Below, one piece after another: positions 51,643 to 60,044 of a DNA stretch of 64,000 nt. This DNA is from Streptomyces hundungensis (GTDB taxonomy: Bacteria > Actinomycetota > Actinomycetes > Streptomycetales > Streptomycetaceae), in contig NZ_CP032698.1 of the NCBI RefSeq assembly GCF_003627815.1, forward strand, positions 7,874,001 to 7,938,000, written 5' to 3'. Made by a program: the position numbers and the translations under genes. Position 1 is the stretch's first letter. Each line of letters begins with the position of its first letter. The notes under the pieces are model-generated. The model was given only the letters and a program-made list of their open reading frames with translations. It made no database searches and was not told the origin of the DNA.

Positions 51643-51667
51643 GAATGTGCGCATGTTTTCGGGGTAT
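51643..51667 (+). promoter_or_regulatory. Sigma-B-type promoter upstream of the second RsbW-like ATPase
   Basis: GAAT (51643-51646), 15 bases, GGGTAT (51662-51667) fits GNNT-N14-16-GGGTAC/T. It lies 45 bases before the start at 51712 and is overlapped by a GCGCAT/ATGCGC dyad (51649-51671). The rest of the 334 bases after the FUSC start shows no gene. Confidence 0.5.
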
Positions 51668-51711
51668 GCGCGCAACGTTAATGGTGGCGCTTCGGCAGTG
51701 AGGCGGACTGA

Positions 51712-52188
51712 ATGAATCTGGCTGGGCAGGACGTGGATCAGCGACCACACGCGGACCGCACGATGTCGGTTTCCGCTGTGCTCGAGGGGAGCGAGGACAT
51801 CGCTGCTGCCCGGGGCATGGCACGGGACTTCCTCACGTCGTTGCAGGCCGTGCACGGGGTGCCGGTCTGGAAACAAGCCATGGGCACGGTCCAGCTGGTG
51901 GTGAGCGAGCTGGTGACCAACGCCCGTAAGTACGCTCCGGGACCCTGTTTGCTGACCCTGGAGGTCAACGACGGAGCGGTGGAGGTGACGGTGTGGGACA
52001 GCAGCACGACGCTGCCGGTGGTCCTGGCGCCGGACCCCAGCAGGGTGGGCCAGCACGGCCTGGAAATCGTCATGGCGGTCTGCCGCAGTTTCGAAGTGCA
52101 CCGCGAGCCCGTCGGCAAGCGCGTCAAGACGGCCATCGCTCTGGCCGATGAACAAGGCGGCGACACGGCCGGCCACCGGTCGGCCTGA
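51712..52188 (+). CDS. RsbW-like ATP-binding protein (HATPase, anti-sigma kinase type)
   Basis: 158 residues. VQLVVSELVTNARKYAPG (N-box), VTVWDSST and QHGLEIVMAVCRSFEV (G-box region) mark a single HATPase domain. Its promoter resembles those of the sigma-B class, so it may be in a stress-induced feedback loop with STAS proteins. Start at the ATG 51712. Confidence 0.8.
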   Translation: MNLAGQDVDQRPHADRTMSVSAVLEGSEDIAAARGMARDFLTSLQAVHGVPVWKQAMGTVQLVVSELVTNARKYAPGPCLLTLEVNDGAVEVTVWDSSTTLPVVLAPDPSRVGQHGLEIVMAVCRSFEVHREPVGKRVKTAIALADEQGGDTAGHRSA

Positions 52189-52272
52189 CCGACGGCCGAG
52201 ACCGCCTCGCCACCATGAGCTGCCTCCCGTCGCCATGAGCCGCTTCGTCACCATGAGAGGCTGTGCCGGGTG

Positions 52273-52813
52273 ATGAGCCAAGACGAGCGCCCGGATCGCG
52301 CCTTGTTCCTCGTGGGCGCGCTACCACCGGCCGAGCTCGCGTGGGCGCACCGCGAGGCGCTTCGTGTGGTGCGGCCCGGCGTCGAGACGGCCCACATCGA
52401 CGCCTACAGCGATGACGCGTGGCCCCAAGAGGTGGTGCCCTTCTATGAGCAGGCGCTGGCCATGGGGCGCAATGCGTTGATCCGCAGCGGACGTTCGGCC
52501 AAGGGCGATCCCGGGATGGGCATCGACATCGACGTCCACGATGACGCGGAGTTCGAGATTCTCCTGGCCTTGGCGCCCTACCACGATCCACACCGAGGGG
52601 TGGCGCGGTCGCCGGCAGATCTTCAGCGCCAGTGACACGGGGACCTCCTTGTGGGTCGCCGTCACCGGGGAACAGCAGGCGAACCTTCTGGCACGGGTGG
52701 CGGCGCGGGGGATCCCCACCACGGCTTTCGCCGTCCGGCCCGAGAAGGCGGAACGTCGGCCTCGCTGGCTGTGGCGCAAGGAGCCCCGAGCCGAGCGCGG
52801 GACCGACTCATAG
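52273..52813 (+). pseudogene. Frameshifted gene of unknown function (about 180 residues if repaired)
   Basis: From ATG 52273 the frame encodes about 108 protein-like residues (LFLVGALPPAELAWAHREAL, IDIDVHDDAEFEILLALAP); after the GGGG at 52597-52600 the protein-like reading continues in another frame (WRGRRQIFSASDTGTSLWVA, VTGEQQANLLARVAA) to 52813. Removing one G joins them. The first frame stops at 52635. No family recognised. Either a real frameshift or a homopolymer error. Confidence 0.55.
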
Positions 52814-52825
52814 CGGCGGAACGTT

Positions 52826-54340
52826 TCACGGTTCGAGGGTGCCGACGAACCGGTACTGGTTGCCCTCGTCGCCGCGCGTCGTGGGCGGACCCAGCTCGAC
52901 CAGGGCCATCGACCGGTCGGACGGCTCGCCGGTGTCCGGCGCGAAGGCGATCTCACCGCTGACACCACGCACCTTGTAGGTGCCGTTGGTCTGGCCGAGC
53001 AGGTCGAGGACCGTGCTGGGAGTGATCTTGTCCGGGCCGTAGGTGTCCATCGCGCGGCGGGCGGCTATGCCGATCGTGTAGACCGCGTCGTGGCCCACCA
53101 TGGCCTGCCCGTTGTTGAGTGCCCCCGCGCTCCCGCTCCGCAGGTCGAGGAAGCGGCGCTGGAAGTCGGGGAACGGGCCCCGCTCCTGGCCGCCGTACAT
53201 CTGCGCGGAGGCATCGGGGTGGGCGTACGCGGTGTAGTACGCCTTGAGGCCGCTGGCGTTCCAGCGCCGCCCAAGCTCCGCCAGCTCGGCCGTCCCGGAC
53301 GCGCGGCTGGTGTCGAAGTACAGGCCGACCGCGCTGGACCCGGACAGCACACGTACGGGACAACTGCGCCGGTTCTCGCCCGCCGCTTCGATGAAGCTGC
53401 GCAATTCCCGCCCCCGCGCCGCGAAATAGACGCCGTCCGGGGTGGCCCCGGTGACGCAGATCTTCTCCGCGACCACCCGTAGCGCGTTGCCGCCGCCCGG
53501 CGCCGCCCCGGAGGTGAACGGGACCACCGTCTCGACCTTGAGCCCGACCCGCTGGGCGGCCGCCATGAACCCGCTGTACAGGGAGGCGTTGTAGATGTCC
53601 CCCGCCTTGTTGTCCTTGATGACCTGGAGCCGGTATCCGGGGTGCTTGTCCTGCTGCTCCTTGAAGTAGCGGGCCGCCGCGGCGGCCTGCGCATCGGCGG
53701 GAAAGGACACCCGGAAGAAGCCGGGTGCCTTGGACCTCATCTCGTCCCCGGCCACCGTCGCCCCCACGATCGGCACCCCGGCCGTCCGTAGTTTGTCGAC
53801 CGCGGCCAGCGTGCGGGCGTTGCTCTGCCCTATCCCGGCGACCGCGACGAGACGCTGCTCGTCCTTCATCTTCAAAAGTTGCTCGACCACGTCATCGGCG
53901 TACGCGTCGTCGCGGCCGGTGTTGGCCAGGAGCAGCCGCACCCTCGGCAGGGTGCCGCGCTCGTTGTTGATCTCCTGCTGGGCTATGTGGGCGCCCGTCA
54001 CCGCGAGCCGGGTGCCTTCGGGGCCCCGGTCCTCGGTACCGCCGGACATCGACTCCAGGTAGGCGATGGTCACGGACTTCTCGCCGGACTTCTCGACCTT
54101 GCGGTTCTCGTCCCGTATCCGGCCGCTGATGTCGCCCAGCGCGGGAAAGGCGAACGAGCCGTCGCTCACCCCGACACACTCGCCGCCGGCCCGTTTGACG
54201 ACGCCCGGCGCGCAGTCGGTGTCCGGCTCGAAGGCCTTGAAGAGGACGACGGCGATCAGTACCACGCACACCGCGCCCAGCGCCGACCACAGGACCTTGT
54301 GGCTCGGAGGCCGGGGAAGATCGATCGTCGTACGGCTCAT
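52826..54340 (-). CDS. Membrane-anchored periplasmic-binding-fold receptor (branched-chain amino acid type)
   Basis: 504 residues. A single N-terminal transmembrane helix (about residues 17-38, ALGAVCVVLIAVVLF) holds the rest outside the cell. The large domain is a type I periplasmic binding protein (TIAYLESMSGGTEDRGPEGT start, VGATVAGDEMRSKAP, YRLQVIKDNKAGDIYNASLY). It has no lipobox and no permease genes nearby. Its start overlaps by one base the stop of the P-loop ATPase, so the two are made together. Confidence 0.8.
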   Translation of the reverse strand: MSRTTIDLPRPPSHKVLWSALGAVCVVLIAVVLFKAFEPDTDCAPGVVKRAGGECVGVSDGSFAFPALGDISGRIRDENRKVEKSGEKSVTIAYLESMSGGTEDRGPEGTRLAVTGAHIAQQEINNERGTLPRVRLLLANTGRDDAYADDVVEQLLKMKDEQRLVAVAGIGQSNARTLAAVDKLRTAGVPIVGATVAGDEMRSKAPGFFRVSFPADAQAAAAARYFKEQQDKHPGYRLQVIKDNKAGDIYNASLYSGFMAAAQRVGLKVETVVPFTSGAAPGGGNALRVVAEKICVTGATPDGVYFAARGRELRSFIEAAGENRRSCPVRVLSGSSAVGLYFDTSRASGTAELAELGRRWNASGLKAYYTAYAHPDASAQMYGGQERGPFPDFQRRFLDLRSGSAGALNNGQAMVGHDAVYTIGIAARRAMDTYGPDKITPSTVLDLLGQTNGTYKVRGVSGEIAFAPDTGEPSDRSMALVELGPPTTRGDEGNQYRFVGTLEP

Positions 54341-56337
54341 CACCAGGGCTCCTCCTTGTACTGCTGAGCCTTGTCCTGGAGCACGTTCGCCCAGGCCACG
54401 CGCTCGGTGTGCGCGGCGGCGAGGGTGTGGTACCGCGCGTAGACCTCCCCGAAGAGCGAGGCGTACGGATCGCCCAGCGGGTCCCGGTAGGGGTCCCCGA
54501 CCCGGTCCGTGGCGGGGTCGTCGGCCGGTTCCGGCGCTATCCAACTCGCCGCGAGGAGACGGGTGATGGTGCGCAGCCGCGGCACGGTGTCCTCCCGCAG
54601 ATGCCGCACGAGAGCCTCGTACTGCTCCCAGGGCTCACTGCCCGGACCGCTGAGTGCGGCCGGCAGCGGTGCGCGGCGCAACCTGCACAGCGCGGCACAC
54701 CACTGCTCAGGGGTGTCCTGCTCGAAGATCGCGTCCAGATGGGCCGCGGCCGCCGCGAGATCACCGCAGGCCAGCGCATGATAGGCGGCCAACCCCGGCT
54801 CCCCCCTGGCCTCGGCCTCCGCGCGCAACCCGGCGTGCAGCGCGGCCGGATCCTCCAGGGCGCTCAACAGCAGGCGGCGCAAGAACGGGTGCGGGGTGCC
54901 CGGGGGGCCGTCGGCGAGCGGATCGCCGGTGTCGATGTGCATCGTGCGCAGCCGGTCCCTGGCGAACGCCCGGAATTCCTGGCCCAGATGGGCCGCAGCC
55001 TCGGCCTCGGCCTGCAACCAGTGGGCGACCACGGCCTGCGCCAGGTCCGGCGCGGCCGCGGCCCGGGCAAGCGCCGGACGCAGCCCTTGGGGCGGGTCGA
55101 TGGGCAGCAGCCGCTCCCGCAGGCCGTGGACCAGTTCCGCCGAGGGTTTCAGTCCCCGGCGCAGCCGCTCCTCCCAGGGCGCCGAGGGCTCGAAGCCGTG
55201 CAGCGCACCGAGGACACGGGCGGTCGCCGCGGGCTGCCCCCGCGTGATCTCGTACACCGCCCAACCCAGCCAGCGCGCCCCGGCGTTGCCGCGGGGCGGG
55301 GGCGCGGCCGTCGACTGGAAGACTTCCTTGGCCTGCTGGTCCACCTCATTGCGCGTCAGGTCGCGCAGCCGTCCCACCCGCAGCCCCGCCGTCACCTCCT
55401 GCGGATCGAAGGCGGTGCCGGCGCCCCACGCCCCCGGGTAGCCGTCGGCGGCGTACTGCCATCCGAAGTCGACGTCCTGGAGCGCCCGCGGATAGCTGCC
55501 CGCCATGGCGAGGACCACCAGCGGGTCACGGTCGGAGCCGCGGCGCTCCTGGACCAGGAGGCGCAGTACCTCGCCGCCGAGCTGGTTGTCGGCGTTGTCC
55601 AAAAGGACCAGACAGCGGACCGCCCAGTCCTTCCGGACGTAACAGCGCCGCAGTTCCTGGAGGAAGACCCCGCACACGATCCGTTCGGTCACGGCCCGGT
55701 CCTCGGCGGAGGCGGAGTGGTACGCGAGATTGAGCTCGACCAGGATGTCCAGGGCCGAGGTGACCGCCGAGGCCCGCCGGATCCTGGACAGACGGCGCAG
55801 CACCTGACCGTGGCGCAGGACCCGTTCGATGGTCGGCAGGACCCTGAAGACCTCCATGAACGGCGACGGCAACCCCGCCAGCGTCCCCGCGGTCTGCCCG
55901 ACCTGCACGACGTGCGGCAGCCAGTGGGAGGGCGGCCCGGCGAGCGCCTGACTCAGCTGACGGCGCGCCACCGCCCGGTCCTGGCAGTCGAGTTCGAGCG
56001 CGAGCGCCGCGCACATCAGACGGAAGGCGGGCAGGGAGATGTGCGGCACGTGCTTCTTGCGCGGTTCGAGGTCGTACGCCACGGCCTTGAGCACATCCAC
56101 CGGACCCTGGTCGTGCCGGGCCAGCTCCGCGAGGTCGAGCCGGGCCACCGCACCGGCCGCGGCCCACTGCCCGATCGCCCGCAGCAGGGTCGTCTTGCCG
56201 CTCCCGCGCGGGCCGAGCAGCAAGGTGACGGGCAACTGCTCGCCGGCCACGCCGCCCGTTCCGGGCAGCAGCAACGACTCGGTGTAACTCTGCACCGACC
56301 GGTCGCGCTCGGACTCACCCGCCCAGTCCTGCGGCAT
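54340..56337 (-). CDS. Large P-loop ATPase partnered with the receptor
   Basis: 665 residues, not an ABC subunit. Walker A is LLLGPRGSGKTTLL (GPRGSGKT at residues 42-49); a likely Walker B is CLVLLDNADN (about residue 250), followed by VVLAMAGSYP. These resemble STAND/NACHT-like or AAA ATPases. The C-terminal half is helical and repeat-like (ARAAAAPDLAQAVVAHWLQA, DLAAAAAHLDAIFEQDTPEQ), perhaps a sensor or scaffold. No nuclease or other effector domain is visible. ATG at 56337 is preferred; the frame extends a little upstream. Confidence 0.65.
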   Translation of the reverse strand: MPQDWAGESERDRSVQSYTESLLLPGTGGVAGEQLPVTLLLGPRGSGKTTLLRAIGQWAAAGAVARLDLAELARHDQGPVDVLKAVAYDLEPRKKHVPHISLPAFRLMCAALALELDCQDRAVARRQLSQALAGPPSHWLPHVVQVGQTAGTLAGLPSPFMEVFRVLPTIERVLRHGQVLRRLSRIRRASAVTSALDILVELNLAYHSASAEDRAVTERIVCGVFLQELRRCYVRKDWAVRCLVLLDNADNQLGGEVLRLLVQERRGSDRDPLVVLAMAGSYPRALQDVDFGWQYAADGYPGAWGAGTAFDPQEVTAGLRVGRLRDLTRNEVDQQAKEVFQSTAAPPPRGNAGARWLGWAVYEITRGQPAATARVLGALHGFEPSAPWEERLRRGLKPSAELVHGLRERLLPIDPPQGLRPALARAAAAPDLAQAVVAHWLQAEAEAAAHLGQEFRAFARDRLRTMHIDTGDPLADGPPGTPHPFLRRLLLSALEDPAALHAGLRAEAEARGEPGLAAYHALACGDLAAAAAHLDAIFEQDTPEQWCAALCRLRRAPLPAALSGPGSEPWEQYEALVRHLREDTVPRLRTITRLLAASWIAPEPADDPATDRVGDPYRDPLGDPYASLFGEVYARYHTLAAAHTERVAWANVLQDKAQQYKEEPW

Positions 56338-56354
56338 CGGCCCCCCTGGGGATG

Positions 56355-56376
56355 GGTGCCACCCCGCTGTGGCACC
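56355..56376. promoter_or_regulatory. Dyad just upstream of the ATPase/receptor operon
   Basis: GGTGCCA-ccccgctg-TGGCACC is a perfect 7-bp inverted repeat 18 bases upstream of the ATPase start. Further upstream on the minus strand TTGCAA followed by TGTATT 17 bases on is a possible promoter, placing the dyad near the transcript start as an operator. Confidence 0.5.
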
Positions 56377-56611
56377 AGCGAAGGGACAATACATCCGGGA
56401 CACACGTGGGTTGCAACCCCTCTACGGACTAACCGGACATACACCCTCCCGGGCCGAAGGGGCCATACCCACGACCGGGCGCGCCGAGCAACTCTGTTAC
56501 GCGCCAAGCGAGTTGCGCGGCCCGGCGGCCCGGCGACCCGGCGATCCGTCCCCTCCGCCTCACGGAACTTTCATCCAAGACAGGGCCGCCGAAGTCGAGG
56601 ACTGTAGAGGC

Positions 56612-57448
56612 ATGCGCAGCCACGAGATGGAGCAGGACCCCGCGGACCACGACGCCGAGGACGGCTGGGAGGTGGCCCACCCCCTGGGCGGGACAACGCT
56701 CGGCGGCGTCCGGATGGCGGGATTCCGCGACCGGATCGCCGTCGGCCTGGACAAGCGGGTGTTCGCGCAGCCTTCCGTGGTCGTCGTCATCGGGCTCGGG
56801 GACACCCCGTTCACGGTCGAGGACGAGCGCGGGGCGCAGCCCCTGACCAGCTTCGCCGCCACCCTGGCGCCCGGCCCCGCACGGGTGCGGGGTGAGCGCG
56901 TCGAATGCATCGAGATGCGCTTGTCACCCCCGGCCGCCTACGCACTGCTCGGCGTGGCCCCGAGTGACCTCACGCGGCCCGTGATCAGCCTGGAAGATGT
57001 GTGGGGCCGTCAAGAACGGCGCCTGCGCGAGCAGTTGGCCGAGGGCGCGACGTGGCAGGAACGGCTCGCCCTGGTGGACGAGTTCCTCTTGCGGCGGGCC
57101 GCGCGGGCGCCGGCGATGACGTTCGAGGTGGCAGCGGTCTGGGACCACATCGTGGCCCGCCGGGGCCAGGTACGGGTGGCTGAATTGGCGGAGTCGTGTG
57201 GCTGGAGCCGCAAGCAGTTGTGGTCCAGGTTCAGCGCCCAGATCGGACTCACCCCCAAGCGCGCGGCCATGCTGGTCCGCTTCGACCACGCGGCCCGCGC
57301 CCTACGGGCCGGCGAGAACGCCATCGATGTGGCTCTGACATGCGGATACGTCGATCAGGCCCACCTCCATCGCGATGTACTGGCCTTCGCCGGCTGCACG
57401 CCGAGGACCCTCGCGGCGGGGCCGCGCCGCGAGGGCGGAGGCTTCTGA
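56612..57448 (+). CDS. AraC family transcriptional regulator
   Basis: 278 residues. The C-terminal AraC domain has RVAELAESCGWSRKQLWSRF, then IGLTPKRAAMLVRFDHAARA and the second HTH NAIDVALTCGYVDQAHLHRD. The N-terminal domain of about 150 residues (VVIGLGDTPFTVEDERG) is probably a ligand-binding beta-sandwich. ATG at 56612. It is 30 bases before the methyltransferase and probably controls it. Confidence 0.8.
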   Translation: MRSHEMEQDPADHDAEDGWEVAHPLGGTTLGGVRMAGFRDRIAVGLDKRVFAQPSVVVVIGLGDTPFTVEDERGAQPLTSFAATLAPGPARVRGERVECIEMRLSPPAAYALLGVAPSDLTRPVISLEDVWGRQERRLREQLAEGATWQERLALVDEFLLRRAARAPAMTFEVAAVWDHIVARRGQVRVAELAESCGWSRKQLWSRFSAQIGLTPKRAAMLVRFDHAARALRAGENAIDVALTCGYVDQAHLHRDVLAFAGCTPRTLAAGPRREGGGF

Positions 57449-57478
57449 CCAACCAGACACCAGAGAGAAGAGACAACC

Positions 57479-58540
57479 GTGACCTCTACAGATGTCCGCT
57501 CAACCGACATGGACGCCCGGAGCCTGATCATCCGGACGGCCTTCGGGAGCATGGCCGCGCAGACGCTGCGCGCGGCGGTGCGGCTGAAGGTGGTCGAGCT
57601 GATCGGCGACACCCCGCGCCGGGCCGACGACGTCGCGGCCGAGGCGGGAGCCCAACCACAGCCCATGGCCCGCCTGTTGCGAGCCCTCGCCGGCCTCGGC
57701 GTGCTGAAGGAACACGCCCCGGGTTCCTTCTCGGTGACGCAGGCGGGCAGGTTCCTCGACTCTGCCCGCCCCGACTCCCTGGCGACCTTCGTGCGGGTGT
57801 TCACCGACCCCGTCGCCACGCGTGCCTGGGAACATCTGGACATCAGCGTCCGGACGGGCGACGTCGCGTTCGACGAGGTCTTCGGCTCGGACTTCTTCAG
57901 CCATCTCTCCCGGCACCCCGGGCTGTCGCAGGCGTTCAACACCGCGATGAGCCAAGCCACTTCGGTGGTCGCCGCCACACTTCCGTACGCCTTCGACTTC
58001 GCCCGCTTCACCTCCGTCACCGACGTCGGTGGTGGAGACGGGACCCTGCTGGCCGCCGTCCTCGACGCGCATCCGGCGCTCACGGGGGTCGTCCACGACA
58101 CGGCGGAGGGCCTGGCGCAGACACCGCAGACGTTGCGGCGCCACGGGCTCACGGGCCGCTGCACGCCGATCGCCGGGGACTTCTTCCACTCCGTCCCGAA
58201 AGGCTCGGACCTCTACCTCATCAAGAGCGTCCTGCATGACTGGAGCGACGCCCAGGTGGTGACGATCCTGGGCAACTGCCGCGCGGTCCTGCCGCCGGGA
58301 GGACGCGTCCTGATAGTGGAGCCCGTACTTCCCGAGGCCGTCGACCCCGACCCGGAAGCCCCGGGCGCCGACGGCGTCACGTGGCTGAGCGACCTCAACA
58401 TGCTGGTGAACGTGGGCGGCAGGGAACGCACACGCGGTGACTTCGAGGAGGTGTGCCACAGGGCGGGCCTGTCCCTCACCTCAGCCACCCCCTTGCGCGA
58501 GGCCGCACCGTACTGGCTCATCGAAGCCGTCGCCGACTGA
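57479..58540 (+). CDS. O-methyltransferase (dimerising, plant-type Methyltransf_2)
   Basis: 353 residues. The N-terminal dimerisation helix domain has QTLRAAVRLKVVELIGDTPR; the SAM-binding motif is VTDVGGGDGTLLAAVLDAHP; YLIKSVLHDWSDAQVVTILG includes the H/D pair of the O-methyltransferase active site; the C-terminus ends YWLIEAVAD. These enzymes methylate hydroxyls of polyketide or aromatic metabolites; no biosynthetic core gene is in the window. Start is GTG. Confidence 0.85.
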   Translation: MTSTDVRSTDMDARSLIIRTAFGSMAAQTLRAAVRLKVVELIGDTPRRADDVAAEAGAQPQPMARLLRALAGLGVLKEHAPGSFSVTQAGRFLDSARPDSLATFVRVFTDPVATRAWEHLDISVRTGDVAFDEVFGSDFFSHLSRHPGLSQAFNTAMSQATSVVAATLPYAFDFARFTSVTDVGGGDGTLLAAVLDAHPALTGVVHDTAEGLAQTPQTLRRHGLTGRCTPIAGDFFHSVPKGSDLYLIKSVLHDWSDAQVVTILGNCRAVLPPGGRVLIVEPVLPEAVDPDPEAPGADGVTWLSDLNMLVNVGGRERTRGDFEEVCHRAGLSLTSATPLREAAPYWLIEAVAD

Positions 58541-58589
58541 ACCGACGCGGGACGCGGCCCGCGCTGCTTGGTTGCTAGTTGGGGCCCCC

Positions 58590-58638
58590 TTGAGCAAGCG
58601 CTCAAACTCGGCTACCTTCCACTTGAGCGAACGCTCAA
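58590..58638 (+). promoter_or_regulatory. Twin TetR operators with promoter ahead of the DUF4166 operon
   Basis: TTGAGC-aagc-GCTCAA (58590-58605) and TTGAGC-gaac-GCTCAA (58623-58638) are perfect 6-bp dyads. The first TTGAGC can serve as -35 with TACCTT 17 bases on (58613-58618), placing the start in the second. The TetR gene at 60041 is the last gene of this operon. Confidence 0.75.
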
Positions 58639-58662
58639 AGGGCAGGCCGGGGGGACGAACGC

Positions 58663-59367
58663 ATGGGCGGGCTGTATGTGGAGGCCCTGATCGACGTCGA
58701 CTTGGACGTGCTCTGGGAGCGGACCCAGGACCCTGCCCAGCATCAGTCCTGGGATCTGCGGTTCACCTCCATCTCCTATCTGCCCCGCGCCGAAGGGGCT
58801 CCGCAGCGCTTTCGCTATGCGACCCGGCTGCTGCCCTTCCTGTGGGTCGCCGGCACAGGAGTCAGCGCGGGGGAGCGGCAGCGGCCGGACGGTACACGCG
58901 TGTCGGCCCTGCGGTTCGCCTCCGCGCATCCGCTGTCGCTGCTCCGCGAAGGAAGCGGCTACTGGCGTTACATTCCCGGGCCCGACGGGATCCGCTTCCT
59001 CACCGGCTACGACTACCGTCCGCGCTGGGGGAGTTGGGGGGCCTTGCTCGACCGGCTGGTCTTCCGGCCGCTCATGGGATGGGCCACCGCCTGGTCCTTC
59101 GACCGGCTGCGGCTGTGGTGCGAACGCGGGACTCGTCCGCGCGCCGCACTCGCCCACGCCCTCGGGGAATGCGGCCTGCGCCTCGCGCTGGTGCTTGCCG
59201 TTCTGCTGGCGTCCCCCGTCGTCCCCCTCGTCCTCGGGCCGCTCGCAGCCGTCCTCGCGGTCCTGCTTCCCCCGCTGCCCGGCACCCCCGCCGCACGCCG
59301 CTGCCTGCGTACACCGCCGGGGCGCACACGTGACCCCCGTCTGCTCACCACTCTGGAGCCCGCGTGA
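58663..59367 (+). CDS. SRPBCC-like protein with C-terminal membrane segments
   Basis: 234 residues. The N-terminal 150 residues are a START/SRPBCC-like fold (YVEALIDVDLDVLWERTQDP, RPRWGSWGALLDRLVFRPLM). The C-terminus has two hydrophobic helices (LRLALVLAVLLASPVVPLVL and GPLAAVLAVLLPPLPG). Its end overlaps the next gene by GTGA. It may bind a lipid or polyketide at the membrane. Confidence 0.7.
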   Translation: MGGLYVEALIDVDLDVLWERTQDPAQHQSWDLRFTSISYLPRAEGAPQRFRYATRLLPFLWVAGTGVSAGERQRPDGTRVSALRFASAHPLSLLREGSGYWRYIPGPDGIRFLTGYDYRPRWGSWGALLDRLVFRPLMGWATAWSFDRLRLWCERGTRPRAALAHALGECGLRLALVLAVLLASPVVPLVLGPLAAVLAVLLPPLPGTPAARRCLRTPPGRTRDPRLLTTLEPA

Positions 59368-60044
59368 CCTCGATATTTCAGCAGCACATGGGCGCCGACT
59401 TCGGCCGGCTGCACCCCGAGATCCGTCGACGCTTCTCCGTCGGGCTCGATAGTGGCGAAGCCTGTGTGGGGCGCGGGACGATGGCCCGGATCAGCCACGG
59501 GGCGCGGTTCGTCAAGCCGTTCCTCCGGCTGGGCGGGACGCGCAACATCCTCGTCCCGCGCGAAGGCCGTGACGTCCCCTTCGTCATCGAGAACTTTCCG
59601 TACGTGGACTCCTTCGGGAGGGAGACGGTCACCTTCGTCCGGACCTTCCACCTGCCCGACCGGCCCCACCGTTTCGACGCCACCATGGTCCTCAGCGCTG
59701 AGCGCGACTGCGTGCTCGACTATCTCGGCACCCATCAACACCTCGCCAGCGACCTCTACTTGAGGGCCGAACCCGACGGCTCGCTCCTCATCCGTTCCGG
59801 CGAGCACCGCTTCCGCGAGGGGCCCGTCGACGTTCGCGTACCGTCCCTGATCGGAGGCGAAGCCGAAGTGCGGGAGTCGTTCGACGAGGAGAGCGGACGC
59901 TTCCGGATCCGCGTGACGGTGACCAACCGGCACTTCGGCTTCCTCTTCGGCTACGAGGGCTCGTTCACCGCCGAATACGTCGATGTGAGCACCCAAGGGC
60001 CCCGCGCCGACCTGCTGCCCCTGCGCGAAGAGGCCCGCGCGTGA
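59364..60044 (+). CDS. DUF4166 family protein
   Basis: 226 residues: FQQHMGADFGRLHPEIRRRF and HFGFLFGYEGSFTAEYVDV match the DUF4166 family of beta-rich lipid-binding-like proteins found in actinobacteria. Two-gene pairing with a SRPBCC protein supports ligand binding or lipid handling. GTG in a GTGA overlap. Function unknown. Confidence 0.75.
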   Translation: MTSIFQQHMGADFGRLHPEIRRRFSVGLDSGEACVGRGTMARISHGARFVKPFLRLGGTRNILVPREGRDVPFVIENFPYVDSFGRETVTFVRTFHLPDRPHRFDATMVLSAERDCVLDYLGTHQHLASDLYLRAEPDGSLLIRSGEHRFREGPVDVRVPSLIGGEAEVRESFDEESGRFRIRVTVTNRHFGFLFGYEGSFTAEYVDVSTQGPRADLLPLREEARA

